Shown here in pieces: positions 40,859 through 50,829 of a stretch of 64,000 nt of DNA. The DNA is from Desulfobacter postgatei 2ac9 (GTDB taxonomy: Bacteria; Desulfobacterota; Desulfobacteria; Desulfobacterales; Desulfobacteraceae), in assembly GCF_000233695.2 (NCBI RefSeq), contig NZ_CM001488.1, forward strand, positions 2,044,403 through 2,108,402, written 5' to 3'. Every line of letters starts with the position of its first letter. The stretch's first letter is position 1. The notes beneath the pieces are model-generated. The model ran no database searches and was not told the DNA's origin. It saw nothing but the letters and a program-made list of their open reading frames with translations. The translations under genes and the position numbers were made by a program.

Positions 40859-40939
40859 GTTTGTTGTGTCCGTCAGGAGATGGTTGTTTATTCGTATCCT
40901 ATGAGTGGCTTAGGGCGCATATTCTGGAAATATGTGCCC
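40859..40939 (+). ncRNA. Conserved box plus hairpin, copy 2 (candidate RNA element)
   Basis: The box (40859-40883) is the same as at 28787-28811 except one base. After 29 bases comes a strong hairpin, GGGCGCATATT (40913-40923) with AATATGTGCCC (40929-40939), sequence-unrelated to that of copy 1 but at the matching place. It lies between the SLC13 gene and the convergent ACT gene. Confidence 0.4.
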
Positions 40940-40989
40940 TTCAGTCGCAACGAAGAATATGGATAAAAAGGCTATGTATGGACAAGCTC

Positions 40990-41418
40990 TTAGAGCTTTG
41001 AGATTTCCTCCGTCTCTATAACTTTAATACCCTGTTCGGCCAAAATAATTTTTGCCTTTTCAATGTCATCAAAGCGGAAAATCATGATGGCGTTTTTGCA
41101 CTGGGGGTTGGCAAATGCATACATGTACTCCACATTAACATCTTGTTCACTTAACGGATCCAGCACTTGGTTCAGACCGCCGGGTTCATCATTCACCTCC
41201 ACGGCCAAAACACGGGTTTTGCCGACGGTGAATCCCTGATTCCGTAAGGCTGCGGTGGCTTTGTCATTATCATTGACAATGAGGCGCAGCACACCGAAGT
41301 CCGTGGTATCTGCAAGGGAAAGCGCCCGGATATTCACTCCGGCATCCCTTAAAATGGCCGTGACTTCAGCAAGACGCCCTTCTTTATTTTCTATGAATAT
41401 GGATATCTGTTCAGCCAT
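40990..41418 (-). CDS. ACT-domain protein linked to phenylacetate-CoA ligase
   Basis: A 142-residue protein made of two tandem ACT domains: QISIFIENKEGRLAEVTAIL and TRVLAVEVNDEPGGLNQVLD. ACT domains bind amino acids and regulate enzymes; this tandem type is regularly encoded beside phenylacetate-CoA ligase/indolepyruvate oxidoreductase genes in anaerobes. It lies 14 bases after the paaK-type gene, so it is in the same operon and may sense aromatic amino acids. Confidence 0.85.
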   Translation of the reverse strand: MAEQISIFIENKEGRLAEVTAILRDAGVNIRALSLADTTDFGVLRLIVNDNDKATAALRNQGFTVGKTRVLAVEVNDEPGGLNQVLDPLSEQDVNVEYMYAFANPQCKNAIMIFRFDDIEKAKIILAEQGIKVIETEEISKL

Positions 41419-41432
41419 AATAATCTCCTTGG

Positions 41433-42737
41433 TTAAAATTGGCGGTTATCTATAACTCTGACAGCCTTGCCCTGGCTTCTTTCTATGGTTTTAGGCTCCA
41501 CAAGGGCCACCTTGGCAGATACGCCCAAGTGCTCCTTGATATCGTGGGAAATTTTACCTTCCATGGCCTGAAGCCCCTTGATGTCATCGCTGAAGGAAGC
41601 TTCGTCGATTTCCACTTTGACCGTCAGAGTATCCAGGTTGCCCACCCGGTCAACCACCAACTGGTAGTGGGGGGCAACTTTCCGGCTTTCCATAAGAACG
41701 CTTTCGATCTGGGATGGGAATACATTGACGCCTCGAATGATAAGCATGTCGTCCGTACGGCCTGTGGGTTTGTTCATCCGTATGTGGGTCCTGCCGCAGG
41801 TGCAGGGAACAGGGTTCAAGGAGGTGATGTCCTTGGTGCGGTAACGGATGACCGGGAAGGCTTCCTTGGTAATGGTTGTGAACACGATTTCACCGGGATC
41901 TCCCGGGGGAACGGGTTCCAGGGTATCCGGGTCCACGATCTCCACAATAAAATGATCTTCGGCAATATGAAGGCCTTTTTGTTCTTCAACGCACTCTACA
42001 GATACCCCCGGCCCCATGACTTCGGACAGACCGTAAATGTCCACGGCCTTGAGATTGAGCTTGGTTTCCAGTTCATGTCGCATTTTTTCCGTCCAGGGCT
42101 CTGCACCAAAAATACCGGATTTAAAAGACAGATTCTTGAAATCCACACCCATTTCCAGGGCCACTTCGGCCAGGTGGAGGATATAGGAGGGGGTCCCGCA
42201 CAGGATCGTGGGCTTGAAATCCTGCATAATGGTGATCTGGCGCTTGGTATTACCGCCGGAAACCGGAATAACCGATGCGCCTAAACGTTCAGCCCCGTAG
42301 TGGGCCCCAAGACCGCCGGTGAAAAGACCATAACCCCAGGCATTGTGGATAATATCTCCCGCCGTGGCGCCGGCTGCGGCCATGCTTCTGGCCATCAGAT
42401 CGGCCCAGGTGTTGATATCCCGTTTGGTGTAGCCCACCACCGTGGGTTTGCCCGTGGTGCCCGAGGATGCGTGGATGCGGATCACCTGCTCCATGGGAAC
42501 GGCAAACATGCGATAAGGGTAGTTGTCCCGAAGGTCCTGTTTGGTGGTAAAGGGTAGGCGCCTTAAATCATCCAGGCGTTTTATATCAGATGGCTTGATT
42601 CCGGCTTTGTCATAAGTTTCCTTGTAGAATGGAACCGTGGCATAAATTCGTTCAATAGTTGTTTGGAGACGGCGAAGCTGGATCGCCTCCAAGCCCTCCC
42701 TGGGCATGGTCTCATAGTCAATGTCGTAAATGGGCAT
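41433..42737 (-). CDS. paaK: Phenylacetate-CoA ligase
   Basis: A 434-residue adenylate-forming ligase of the PaaK family: AMP-binding P-loop [20 protein letters not shown] (about residues 90-110), [52 protein letters not shown] and the C-terminal lid [20 protein letters not shown] with the catalytic Lys near the end ([13 protein letters not shown]). It activates phenylacetate or another arylacetate made from aromatic amino acids. It is co-oriented with the ACT gene downstream and the crotonase upstream (14 bases). Confidence 0.93.
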   Translation of the reverse strand: MPIYDIDYETMPREGLEAIQLRRLQTTIERIYATVPFYKETYDKAGIKPSDIKRLDDLRRLPFTTKQDLRDNYPYRMFAVPMEQVIRIHASSGTTGKPTVVGYTKRDINTWADLMARSMAAAGATAGDIIHNAWGYGLFTGGLGAHYGAERLGASVIPVSGGNTKRQITIMQDFKPTILCGTPSYILHLAEVALEMGVDFKNLSFKSGIFGAEPWTEKMRHELETKLNLKAVDIYGLSEVMGPGVSVECVEEQKGLHIAEDHFIVEIVDPDTLEPVPPGDPGEIVFTTITKEAFPVIRYRTKDITSLNPVPCTCGRTHIRMNKPTGRTDDMLIIRGVNVFPSQIESVLMESRKVAPHYQLVVDRVGNLDTLTVKVEIDEASFSDDIKGLQAMEGKISHDIKEHLGVSAKVALVEPKTIERSQGKAVRVIDNRQF

Positions 42738-42751
42738 GTTTATCTCCCTGG

Positions 42752-43546
42752 TTAAATATTACCGCCGAATTCAGGCTTTCTTTTTTCTAAAAATGCTGAT
42801 GTGCCCTCCTTTGCATCCGGGCTTGCAAAGGTTATGGCAAATGCATCGTTTTCAAACAGACAGGCGGTTTCAAGGTCACAGCCCAGTCCGGCCTGGATAG
42901 CCTCTTTGGCCGCTCTCAAGGAGACGCTGCCTTTGGCTGCAATGCGCCGGGCTGTTTTTTGAACCTCATCCATAAGGGACTCATGGGGGCACACCTGGTT
43001 GACCATACCATATTCCAGCGCTTTGTCAGCAGTAATATTGCTCCCAGTGAAAATCATCTCCTTGGCCCTGTTTCTTCCCACAACCCTGGAGAGCCGCTGG
43101 GTGCCGCCAAAACCGGGAATAAGGCCCAGGTTTATTTCCGGCAGTCCAAAAATTGCCTTTTCCGAGGCATAGATAAAATCGCAGGCCAGGGCCACTTCAC
43201 TGCCGCCGCCCAGGGCAAAACCGTTTACTGCGGCAATGGCTGGGAAGGGCAGGGCTTCGATTTTGGAGAAAATTTTCTGCCCCTTGCGGGAGAAGTATTT
43301 TGCTGCCAACGCATCCATTTGGGTCAGTTCCGAGATATCTGCACCGGCTACAAAGGCCTTGTCTCCAGTGCCTGTGAAAATGAGCACCCGGATTTCTTTG
43401 TTGGCCAGTACCTGGTCCAAAGCAGTATCCAGTTCATCAAGCAGTGCGTTGTTCAGTGCATTCAAGGCTTTGGGACGATTAAAATAGATCATGCCAATGG
43501 CATTGTCCATCTCAAGGATGATGTTTTCAAAGGACATAAATTTCAC
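42752..43546 (-). CDS. Enoyl-CoA hydratase/isomerase (crotonase family)
   Basis: A 264-residue crotonase: oxyanion-hole segments [20 protein letters not shown] and [20 protein letters not shown], with the catalytic Glu pair region [20 protein letters not shown]. Both glutamates typical of hydratases (E in GGGSEVAL and E in LPEINLGL) are visible, favouring enoyl-CoA hydratase activity. It could act in beta-oxidation or in the catabolism fed by the neighbouring ligase. Confidence 0.88.
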   Translation of the reverse strand: MKFMSFENIILEMDNAIGMIYFNRPKALNALNNALLDELDTALDQVLANKEIRVLIFTGTGDKAFVAGADISELTQMDALAAKYFSRKGQKIFSKIEALPFPAIAAVNGFALGGGSEVALACDFIYASEKAIFGLPEINLGLIPGFGGTQRLSRVVGRNRAKEMIFTGSNITADKALEYGMVNQVCPHESLMDEVQKTARRIAAKGSVSLRAAKEAIQAGLGCDLETACLFENDAFAITFASPDAKEGTSAFLEKRKPEFGGNI

Positions 43547-43566
43547 CTATTATTTGATTTTTATAG

Positions 43567-45474
43567 TTATCTGTGCTTGGGATTTGTGGCATTGATGTAT
43601 TTTTCTATCCCGTTGGCAATGGCGTTGCAGATGTCATTGCGGTAGGAAGCGGTCATCAGACGTTTGCATTCGGTTTTGTTGGAGATAAAAGATGTCTCAA
43701 TGAGAATTGCAGGCATCCGCGCTCCGAGCAGTACATAGAACGGGGCCTGTTTAACCCCCAGATCACGGATATTGCTGTATCTTTTTTTCATGCCTGATAT
43801 CATGGATTTGTGAACGTTACCGGCAAGTCGCGTGGATTCCTCTATCTTGGTATGCTTCATCAGATCATTGAGGATATAGGCCAGATCCGAGATGTTTTTT
43901 TCAGATGTGGCATTTTCTCTGGCAGCCACGGCAATGGACTGTTCATCAGTGGCAAGGTTTAAAATATAGGTTTCAATGCCGGACAGTTTTTTGTCGTTGG
44001 CAGCATTGCAGTGCATTGAAATAAACAGATCAGCCCGCTTGGTATTGGCAATGGCAGTTCGTTCCTCCAGGGTCAGTTTTTGGTCTGTGCTCCGGGTAAG
44101 CAAAACTTCACAGTTCAAGCGTTTGCGCAGTTTTTCTGCAAGATTTGTTGCCAGTTTAAGCACAATGTCCTTTTCCCATACGCCTCCAATATATCCTGGA
44201 GCACCAGGATCCTTGCCGCCGTGGCCGGGATCAATGACGATTTTTCTGACACCTAAAGCCAGCTGACGGGCAATGTCAGAGGATTTCAGATGGTCCGTGG
44301 TGATGCGGTCCGGCCTTTCATACACCGGCCTTTCATACACCGGCTTTTCATACATCGGCGTTTTATACACCGGCTTTTCATGCACCGGTTTTTTATACAT
44401 CGGCGTTTTATACATCGGCTTTTCATGCACAAGGTTTTTCATCGGCGCGTTTTTAAGGGTAACCTCGTCCATGGGCACAGTGCCGTCTTTTCCCCACAGG
44501 TCAATGACAATGCGGAAAGGGTCTTTTAAAGAAAAAATCTTATAATTATCAAAATTTTTGATATCCACCACCACCCTGACGGTGTGGCAATCAAACTGTG
44601 CGGCCCGGGCCTGTTTAAGCAGATCATCGTTTATGGGGGTATGCTCCGGAATGTTCCGGCCAAGTTTTGCCTGTTCAATATCCACATACAATCTCTGGAA
44701 GGGGACGTTTAGGGCCGGGTCTTTGTTTAAAAGTTTATGGGTGAATTTTCGGTCTCTGTCTGCATTGATCACGACCCTGCTGTATTCCGGGTTGGACCAG
44801 AACCTTAAGTCCGTAACTGTTGTATCCTCTTTGGGAGGCGACGGGTTCGTATCATCCCGTTGGAGGGGCTCGAGACCGGAATCGGAAAGATTCTGTCTGT
44901 CCTTTTTTATAATATCCGACGGCTGCTGATATTCCCCTGTATCTGCAGCTTCAGCCTGGGCCAGCTTTTGCGTGTGATATTCTGTAATGGCCTCGTCATT
45001 GCGTGTCAACGCTTTTTGGGATTGTTTTGTTTTTACTTCACCGTTGTTTTGTCGGGGGCTTGAGGCGTTTGCTGCGGCAAGGGTTTTGGCGCGGGCACTG
45101 TAGGCACTTTGGGGATAAAATTTGTTGAGGCGGGCGATAAGATCATCGGCCTGCTGGTTCCAGTTGACATTGCCCGATTTTTTGGCCAGTTGTAAATAGA
45201 GTTCTGCGGCCTTATAAAGTCCGGCCGGTGCCCAGGAATCGCCGGGAAAATCCTGATGAATGGATTTGTATTTTTCAATACAGGCCAGCCAGGCCGTTAC
45301 CTTATTTATATCCACTGCAGACCGTTTCAACTTTTTAAGACAGGTATCTGCTGTCAAGTACCTTTCTTTGGCCGTATCACCGGCAAGGGCTGTTCCCTTG
45401 CTCCAGGCAAGCAGGCAAAGGCAGGCCAGAATTGGAATAAAAACGGTGAATAAGCAATTAAACCGGATATTCAT
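43567..45474 (-). CDS. amiC: N-acetylmuramoyl-L-alanine amidase (AmiC-like) with AMIN domain
   Basis: 635 residues: signal peptide (CLFTVFIPILACLCLLAWSK), a helical repeat region (about 35-110), an AMIN domain (about 215-330; VTDLRFWSNPEYSRVVINAD), a run of eight pentapeptide repeats of the form E/K-K/T/R-P-M/V-Y/H (about 345-390), and an Amidase_3 zinc domain: KIVIDPGHGGKDPGAPGYIG, LFISMHCNAANDKKLSG, ILIETSFISNKTECKRL. It cleaves the stem peptide from glycan during cell separation. The pentapeptide linker is unusual and may bind cell wall or act as a spacer. Its start overlaps the mutS stop by 4 bases. Confidence 0.9.
   Translation of the reverse strand: MNIRFNCLFTVFIPILACLCLLAWSKGTALAGDTAKERYLTADTCLKKLKRSAVDINKVTAWLACIEKYKSIHQDFPGDSWAPAGLYKAAELYLQLAKKSGNVNWNQQADDLIARLNKFYPQSAYSARAKTLAAANASSPRQNNGEVKTKQSQKALTRNDEAITEYHTQKLAQAEAADTGEYQQPSDIIKKDRQNLSDSGLEPLQRDDTNPSPPKEDTTVTDLRFWSNPEYSRVVINADRDRKFTHKLLNKDPALNVPFQRLYVDIEQAKLGRNIPEHTPINDDLLKQARAAQFDCHTVRVVVDIKNFDNYKIFSLKDPFRIVIDLWGKDGTVPMDEVTLKNAPMKNLVHEKPMYKTPMYKKPVHEKPVYKTPMYEKPVYERPVYERPDRITTDHLKSSDIARQLALGVRKIVIDPGHGGKDPGAPGYIGGVWEKDIVLKLATNLAEKLRKRLNCEVLLTRSTDQKLTLEERTAIANTKRADLFISMHCNAANDKKLSGIETYILNLATDEQSIAVAARENATSEKNISDLAYILNDLMKHTKIEESTRLAGNVHKSMISGMKKRYSNIRDLGVKQAPFYVLLGARMPAILIETSFISNKTECKRLMTASYRNDICNAIANGIEKYINATNPKHR
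44320..44440 (-). repeat. 15-bp tandem repeats coding the amidase pentapeptide linker
   Basis: About eight units of a 15-base repeat (for example cggcctttcataca and variants) encode the [EK]xP[MV][YH] repeats of the amidase. Nearly identical neighbouring units imply recent copy-number change by slippage; unit number likely varies between strains. Confidence 0.85.
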
Positions 45475-48143
45475 GCCTCAACCTTGAGCTTGAGTTCATT
45501 TAAAAAATTCAGGGCATCCAGGGGGGTCATTTGTGCAATATCCACGTTGTGCAGCATCTGGCGCAGATCATCGTCCGATGGACCGAACAGGTTCATCTGT
45601 CCACTGTTGCTTTGTTTTTTAGATCCTTTTTTCTTTTTGACGGGCACGGGCAAAGGCGCCGGTGTCATGGGGTGGTGTTCCGCAGACGCCAGAACTGATT
45701 TGGCAAGATCAATAATATCATCGGGAACCCCTGCCAGGCGGGCCACCTGGATGCCGTAACTGCGGTTGGTGCCTCCTTTGACCAGGCTGCGCAGAAACAC
45801 AATATTGTCGTTGAACTCCTTGACTGCAATATTGTAATTTTTGATCCGGGGTTTGATCTCCTCAAGCTGGAGCAGCTCATGGTAATGGGTGGCAAAAAGG
45901 GTTTTTACCCCTTTACCATTCAAGTCATGCAGGTACTCGGCCACGGCCCAGGCAATGCTCATACCGTCGTAGGTGGATGTGCCCCTGCCGATTTCGTCAA
46001 GAATCACCAGGCTTTTTTCTGTGGCATTATTAACAATATTGGCGGTTTCTTCCATCTCAACCATGAAGGTGCTCTGCCCGGAGGAAAGGTTGTCCAGTGC
46101 CCCCACCCGGGTGAATATCCGATCAGTGATGCAGATGGAGGCACTCACTGCCGGCACAAAGGAACCCATCTGGGCCATGAGTACGGTTAAGGCCACCTGG
46201 CGAAGCACCGTGGATTTGCCTGCCATGTTTGGACCGGTGATCAGGATCTGCTGGCACTGGGTATCGTCCAGAAAAATGGAATTGGGTACATACCGCTCAC
46301 CCTGGATAAGCTTTTCCACCACCGGATGCCTGCCGTCCTGAATGTCAATATGCCGGTCATCATTGATGTCAGGCTTTACATAGGCATTTTCAACGGCAGC
46401 CCTGGCAAGTCCCTGTACCACGTCCATTGCGGCAATAAATTGTGCCATGGTCAGGATATCCTTTGTCCGTTGGGCCACCTTCTCCCGGACCGTACAGAAA
46501 ATTTCGTATTCCAGCGCGTTTCGGCGTTCCTGGGCATTGAATATGGTATCTTCCACCGCTTTCATCTCCTGGGTGATGAACCGCTCTGCATTGACAAGGG
46601 TCTGTTTCCGGATATAGTGATCCGGTACCTGGGCAGACTGGGCCTTTGAGACTTCAATGAAATACCCGAACACCTTATTGTATTTTATTTTAAGCGAAGA
46701 AAGCCCTGTGCTTTCCTTTTCCTTTTTTTCCGTTTTTGCAATCCAGGACTTTCCGTCCCTCGTGATAGATAAAAGTTCATCCAGCTCCGGGCTGTAGCCG
46801 TCGTTGATGAGGTTGCCTTCGTTGAGTACGTGTACGGCATCTTCCCGGATGGCTTTGCCGATCAATTGGGCCAGTTCTTCCAGGCCCTCAACCAGGGCCT
46901 GCTTTTCATCTGTGCCGGCACCATTGAGGCCGTCACCATTGAGAATCGGGCTTTCAAATATTTCGACCTCCTTGAACAAAACGGGCAGGACAGAAAGTGA
47001 ATTCTTAAGAGAAAGCATGTCCCGGGCATTACCCTGGCCCATGGATATACGGGAGCCTAATCGCTCAAGATCATATACGGATTTAAGAAGATAGCCAAGT
47101 GTCTGGTGGGTGGATGGTGCGTCAATCAGCTCCTCTATGGCATGAAGGCGCTGCTGTATCAGGTCTTTATCCACCAGAGGATATCTGACCCACTGCTTGA
47201 TCAGCCTGCCGCCCATGGCCGTGACGGTTTTGTCCAGAATTTGGATCAAAGAGCCTTTTGGACTCTGCGTCTGGATATTGGTCAGAAGTTCCAGGTTTTT
47301 GCAGGACCTGTCGTCAATGACCATGAAGTCATTGAGATTATATGGAATGACTTTATAAATATGACTGGTGTCCGACAACTGGGTGTCCCGGACATAGGAG
47401 ATGGCGGCGCCTGCGGCGCATATACAGGCCTGCATGCGTTCAATGCCGAATCCTTCAAGGCTGCGGGTGGCAAATTGTTCCGTCAGAAGCTGCCGGGCAT
47501 TGTCAGGCCGGAACGTATAGTTGTCCAGATATGTGATTTCAACGTGGGAAAAGGTTTTCCTGATGGCGGCCATGGCCGGATCGGATTTGAAGCTCTCCGG
47601 CAGCAGCACCTCCTTAGGGGACAGCTTTAAAGCCTCGTCTAAAAGGGCGTAGGGGATGGTGCCCGAGGTGCGTTTTACCTGGCAGGTGGTAAAACTGCCC
47701 GTGGAGATGTCTATGCAGGCAAGACCGGCGTGTTCGGGCGTTTTGGAAATCGCCACCAGAAAGTTGTTTGTTTCCCGGTCCAAAAGGGAATCATTGAGGA
47801 TCATGCCCGGGGTGATGACCCGGATAATCTCCCGTTTAACAAGCCCCTTGGCCTGGGCCGGATCCTCCACCTGCTCACACACCGCAACCTTGCAGCCCTT
47901 TTCAATGAGTTTGGCAATATAAAGATCGGCTGCCTTGTAAGGTACGCCGCACATGGGAACGGGGTCCGGGTCGTTTTTATTCCGGGATGTCAGCGCGATT
48001 TCAAGGATACCGGCCGCCTTGACCGCATCCTCAAGAAACATTTCATAAAAGTCCCCCATCCGGTAAAAAAGTATGGCGTCCTGACAGGTTTCTTTGATGG
48101 CCAGATATTGGGCCATCATGGGTGTTTGTTTCTTTTCGACCAT
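45471..48143 (-). CDS. mutS: DNA mismatch repair protein MutS
   Basis: An 890-residue MutS1. The mismatch-wedge Phe-x-Glu is in ILFYRMGDFYEMFLEDAVKA; the Walker A is ITGPNMAGKSTVLRQVALTV; DEIGRGTSTYDGMSIAWAVA is the Walker B/dimer signature; FATHYHELLQLEE follows. All domains are complete and the length is normal. MutS recognises mismatches and recruits MutL. The gene is preceded by lapA on the same strand and followed by the amidase with overlap. Confidence 0.97.
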   Translation of the reverse strand: MVEKKQTPMMAQYLAIKETCQDAILFYRMGDFYEMFLEDAVKAAGILEIALTSRNKNDPDPVPMCGVPYKAADLYIAKLIEKGCKVAVCEQVEDPAQAKGLVKREIIRVITPGMILNDSLLDRETNNFLVAISKTPEHAGLACIDISTGSFTTCQVKRTSGTIPYALLDEALKLSPKEVLLPESFKSDPAMAAIRKTFSHVEITYLDNYTFRPDNARQLLTEQFATRSLEGFGIERMQACICAAGAAISYVRDTQLSDTSHIYKVIPYNLNDFMVIDDRSCKNLELLTNIQTQSPKGSLIQILDKTVTAMGGRLIKQWVRYPLVDKDLIQQRLHAIEELIDAPSTHQTLGYLLKSVYDLERLGSRISMGQGNARDMLSLKNSLSVLPVLFKEVEIFESPILNGDGLNGAGTDEKQALVEGLEELAQLIGKAIREDAVHVLNEGNLINDGYSPELDELLSITRDGKSWIAKTEKKEKESTGLSSLKIKYNKVFGYFIEVSKAQSAQVPDHYIRKQTLVNAERFITQEMKAVEDTIFNAQERRNALEYEIFCTVREKVAQRTKDILTMAQFIAAMDVVQGLARAAVENAYVKPDINDDRHIDIQDGRHPVVEKLIQGERYVPNSIFLDDTQCQQILITGPNMAGKSTVLRQVALTVLMAQMGSFVPAVSASICITDRIFTRVGALDNLSSGQSTFMVEMEETANIVNNATEKSLVILDEIGRGTSTYDGMSIAWAVAEYLHDLNGKGVKTLFATHYHELLQLEEIKPRIKNYNIAVKEFNDNIVFLRSLVKGGTNRSYGIQVARLAGVPDDIIDLAKSVLASAEHHPMTPAPLPVPVKKKKGSKKQSNSGQMNLFGPSDDDLRQMLHNVDIAQMTPLDALNFLNELKLKVEA

Positions 48144-48165
48144 GGATGTTCAAAGTGGGGGAGCT

Positions 48166-48570
48166 TCAGTCCTTTTTCTTTTCCTCTGTTGCAGCCTGTT
48201 CTTTATCTTTACGGGCTTCTTCTTCCAGGTGTTTTTTGATGTAAGGATCATGAATAAATATGTCAAGACGTGTCTGGAGAGAATTGATTTCTCCTTTCAT
48301 ACTTTCAATCCGTTCGTCTCTGGTTCTAACCTGACGGCGCAGGCGAAAGGCTGCGATAAGTCCGCGAATCCCGGTGATCAAAAGACCTAAGACCAGGCAG
48401 AGCACCCAATAGCCCCAGTTGGGAAGTTCCATGACCTTGTAGTTCAGGGATGCTACTTTGAAGTCAATGTAGAGCGGTGTACCTGTCAGAAAGTAACCTT
48501 GGTTCTGAATGCCGAAAAGGGCCAGAAGCACCAGGAAAATTATGAATAATATAATTTTAAAAATTTTCAT
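48166..48570 (-). CDS. lapA: LapA-domain (DUF1049) inner-membrane protein
   Basis: A 134-residue protein with two membrane helices (KIILFIIFLVLLALFGIQNQ and WGYWVLCLVLGLLITGIRGL) and a cytoplasmic coiled-coil (about residues 90-134, rich in R, E, K). This is the LapA/YciS pattern, a regulator of lipopolysaccharide synthesis with LapB in enterobacteria. No lapB is adjacent. Located just upstream of mutS, 22 bases apart. Confidence 0.78.
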   Translation of the reverse strand: MKIFKIILFIIFLVLLALFGIQNQGYFLTGTPLYIDFKVASLNYKVMELPNWGYWVLCLVLGLLITGIRGLIAAFRLRRQVRTRDERIESMKGEINSLQTRLDIFIHDPYIKKHLEEEARKDKEQAATEEKKKD

Positions 48571-48733
48571 TTGTTCTCTCCGTTATAAATTTTGAGTATA
48601 TCCCTACAAAATTGACGGTGACTATAGATCAAAATTAGTTATTTATCAATTCTTCTTTTGGTTTGCAACGGTTTGAACAGTGAATGTTCAGCTTTTTATA
48701 GATAAATTTACAGCTAATTTTTTATCTTTTAAC

Positions 48734-49390
48734 TTATGGCGTCTCCGGTTGTAAGAGATTAACCCTGGGGGCTTCATTTTTTTCAAGGTCAATAATGGCC
48801 CCTGATCCTGGGCCTGCTATGGCGCAGTTAACCACAGTACTTTCATGCAGGAGGCTAAGCCCAAAGTCTTCGTGGATATGGCCGCAAAGCACAAGACTCG
48901 GGGATGCAGCTTGGATAAATCGGGCCAGATTCCGGCTGCCGGCATGGATTTTTTTGCACATACGGTCACACGTCCCTTTTGGCGGTGTATGGACCACAAA
49001 AATCGTGTCCGGCTCCATGGGGCAGGGCAGGGCGGCAAGCCGTTTTTTTTCATTCAGGCCGACTCTGTTGGCAAAGGGCAAAGACAGAGTCCCTGAAGTC
49101 CCAACAAAAGAAAAGCCTTCGATCTGAAGAGGCGTTTCGGTCAACAGCGTGATGTTCGCTGCTTGTTTTACCCGGGGTTCAATGCGCTTTAAGTCCGTAT
49201 TTCCCCGGACCACCAGTACAGGAACCGGCAGACTGTCAAGTTGGGAAAGGACGGTGGACCAGTTGAAAAAATGGGTCATATCCCCGGGGACAACTATTAA
49301 CTGCGGCTCGTAAAGGTCTAAAATTTTGTAAATGGTTTCCATATGTTGGGATTTGCCGTGGATGTCGGCAACTGCATATATGCGCATCAA
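48734..49390 (-). CDS. Metallophosphoesterase (YfcE/MJ0936-like)
   Basis: A 218-residue calcineurin-like phosphoesterase with the metal ligands in YAVADIHGK, VVPGDMTHF, VVRGNTDLK, FVVHTPPKG and LVLCGHIHEDFG. The closest kind is the archaeal-type single-domain phosphodiesterase; the substrate is not known. It stands alone between lapA and hutI on the minus strand. Confidence 0.85.
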   Translation of the reverse strand: MMRIYAVADIHGKSQHMETIYKILDLYEPQLIVVPGDMTHFFNWSTVLSQLDSLPVPVLVVRGNTDLKRIEPRVKQAANITLLTETPLQIEGFSFVGTSGTLSLPFANRVGLNEKKRLAALPCPMEPDTIFVVHTPPKGTCDRMCKKIHAGSRNLARFIQAASPSLVLCGHIHEDFGLSLLHESTVVNCAIAGPGSGAIIDLEKNEAPRVNLLQPETP

Positions 49391-49435
49391 TCCTCCCTCA
49401 AGGGGCTGTCAGTGTAAGTAAAAGTAGTACCTGCT

Positions 49436-50674
49436 TTAGGCGTTATATGCGATTTTGCCTGCAATCACAACCTTGTTTACAAGGCTTATGCCCACCTGGT
49501 AGCTCAGGTCTGCCGGTGCATCAATATCCCACACCACAAAGTCGGCATCTTTTCCTGTTTCCAGGCTGCCTTTGCGTTTGTCAAGGCCCAGGGCTTTTGC
49601 CCCGTTGATGGTGGCTCCGGCAAGAGCCTGTTCACAGGTCAGTCCGAACAGTATACAGCCCATATTCATCACAGCGGTCATGTCATACACCGGGCTTGTG
49701 CCCGGATTCAGGTCCGTGGCCACAGCCATGGGTATTTCAAGGCGGATAAGATCTTCCACCGGCGGTTTCCGGGTCTCTTTAAGCATGTAAAAGGCGCCCG
49801 GTAAAAGGACGGCAATGACACCTGCATGGGCCATGGCCTTTGCGCCCTCAAGGGAAAGGTATTCCAGGTGGTCACAGGACAGCGCCTTGAACTGCGCGGC
49901 AAGGGTCGCGCCTCCCGAATCGGAGAGCTGTTCTGCATGGAGTTTGACCGGCAGACCTAACGCTGTGGCTGCGGCAAACAGCTGTTTTGTCTGCTCTGGG
50001 GAAAAAGCGATTGATTCGCAGAATACATCCACTGCACAGGCAATGCCCTGGCTTTTGATTCTGGGCAGCATGGTGTTGATGATCAGGTCCACATAGTCGT
50101 CAGCCCGGCCTTTGTATTCCGGGGGCAGGGCATGTGCCCCGAGAAAAGTGGGGGAAACATGCAACGGAAAGCATTGGTCCAGACGCTGCGCAACAGCCAG
50201 CATTTTCAGTTCATTTTCAAGATCCAGTCCATATCCGGACTTAATCTCCACACAGGTGGTGCCCCGGCTTAGAAAATGGCTGATGCGCCGGGATGCGATG
50301 TTAAACAGCTCGTCTTCAGACGCCCCACGCACAGCTGCAACCGTGGCGGCAATCCCACCGCCCTGTTTTGCAATATCTTCGTAACTTGCGCCGGACAGCC
50401 GCATCTCAAATTCATTGGACCTGGAACCGGCCCAGATCAGATGGGTATGACAGTCGACAAATCCGGGAAGAATCCACTTGCCTGAACAGTCAATGATCTC
50501 ATCGGCAATGGCCGAAGATGAGGCCTGAAGTCTGTCAGAGGAACCGATCCACTGGATTTTTCCTTTGGTCACCCCGATGGCGCCGTCTTTGATGATGTTG
50601 TAGCGGCCCCGGGCCATGGTGGCAATATCTGCATGAGCAAATAGGATATCCCAGTATCCCTGTGCATTGGTCAT
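49436..50674 (-). CDS. hutI: Imidazolonepropionase
   Basis: A 412-residue amidohydrolase: the metal-binding HxH in FVDCHTHLIWAGSRSNEFEM, RGTTCVEIKSGYGLDLENEL, KLHAEQLSDSGGATLAAQFK, ALSCDHLEYLSLEGAKAMAH and AVATDLNPGTSPVYD. It opens the imidazolone ring in the third step of histidine degradation. It is divergent from hutH at 50830; hutU is not in the window. Confidence 0.95.
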   Translation of the reverse strand: MTNAQGYWDILFAHADIATMARGRYNIIKDGAIGVTKGKIQWIGSSDRLQASSSAIADEIIDCSGKWILPGFVDCHTHLIWAGSRSNEFEMRLSGASYEDIAKQGGGIAATVAAVRGASEDELFNIASRRISHFLSRGTTCVEIKSGYGLDLENELKMLAVAQRLDQCFPLHVSPTFLGAHALPPEYKGRADDYVDLIINTMLPRIKSQGIACAVDVFCESIAFSPEQTKQLFAAATALGLPVKLHAEQLSDSGGATLAAQFKALSCDHLEYLSLEGAKAMAHAGVIAVLLPGAFYMLKETRKPPVEDLIRLEIPMAVATDLNPGTSPVYDMTAVMNMGCILFGLTCEQALAGATINGAKALGLDKRKGSLETGKDADFVVWDIDAPADLSYQVGISLVNKVVIAGKIAYNA

Positions 50675-50769
50675 AGGTCTCTTTCTCTTATGAATGTTGA
50701 CATGGCATCGGCAATTTTATACTGCTTGTCTATACAATGTGGTCGTGTCGCGTCAAGCAATTAGTCAAC

Positions 50770-50802
50770 GCCCCCTCCTGATTCTGTGATTCAGGAAGGG
50801 GC
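50770..50802. promoter_or_regulatory. Inverted repeat in the hutI-hutH divergent gap
   Basis: GCCCCCTCCTGA (50770-50781) pairs with TCAGGAAGGGGC (50791-50802) with one mismatch and a 9-base loop, 28 bases before the hutH start. It lacks a T run. It may be an operator shared by the divergent hut genes or a leader hairpin of hutH. Confidence 0.5.
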
Positions 50803-50829
50803 TCGTTGATAAATATAAGGGAATAAGAA

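Noticed and set aside
41439-42284. 281-codon plus-strand frame opposite paaK
   Set aside because: Complete overlap with the highly conserved phenylacetate-CoA ligase on the other strand; a shadow of codon bias.
44320-44440. Regular short repeats that could suggest a CRISPR array
   Set aside because: Units are contiguous 15-bp tandem repeats without spacers and are in frame inside the amidase gene.
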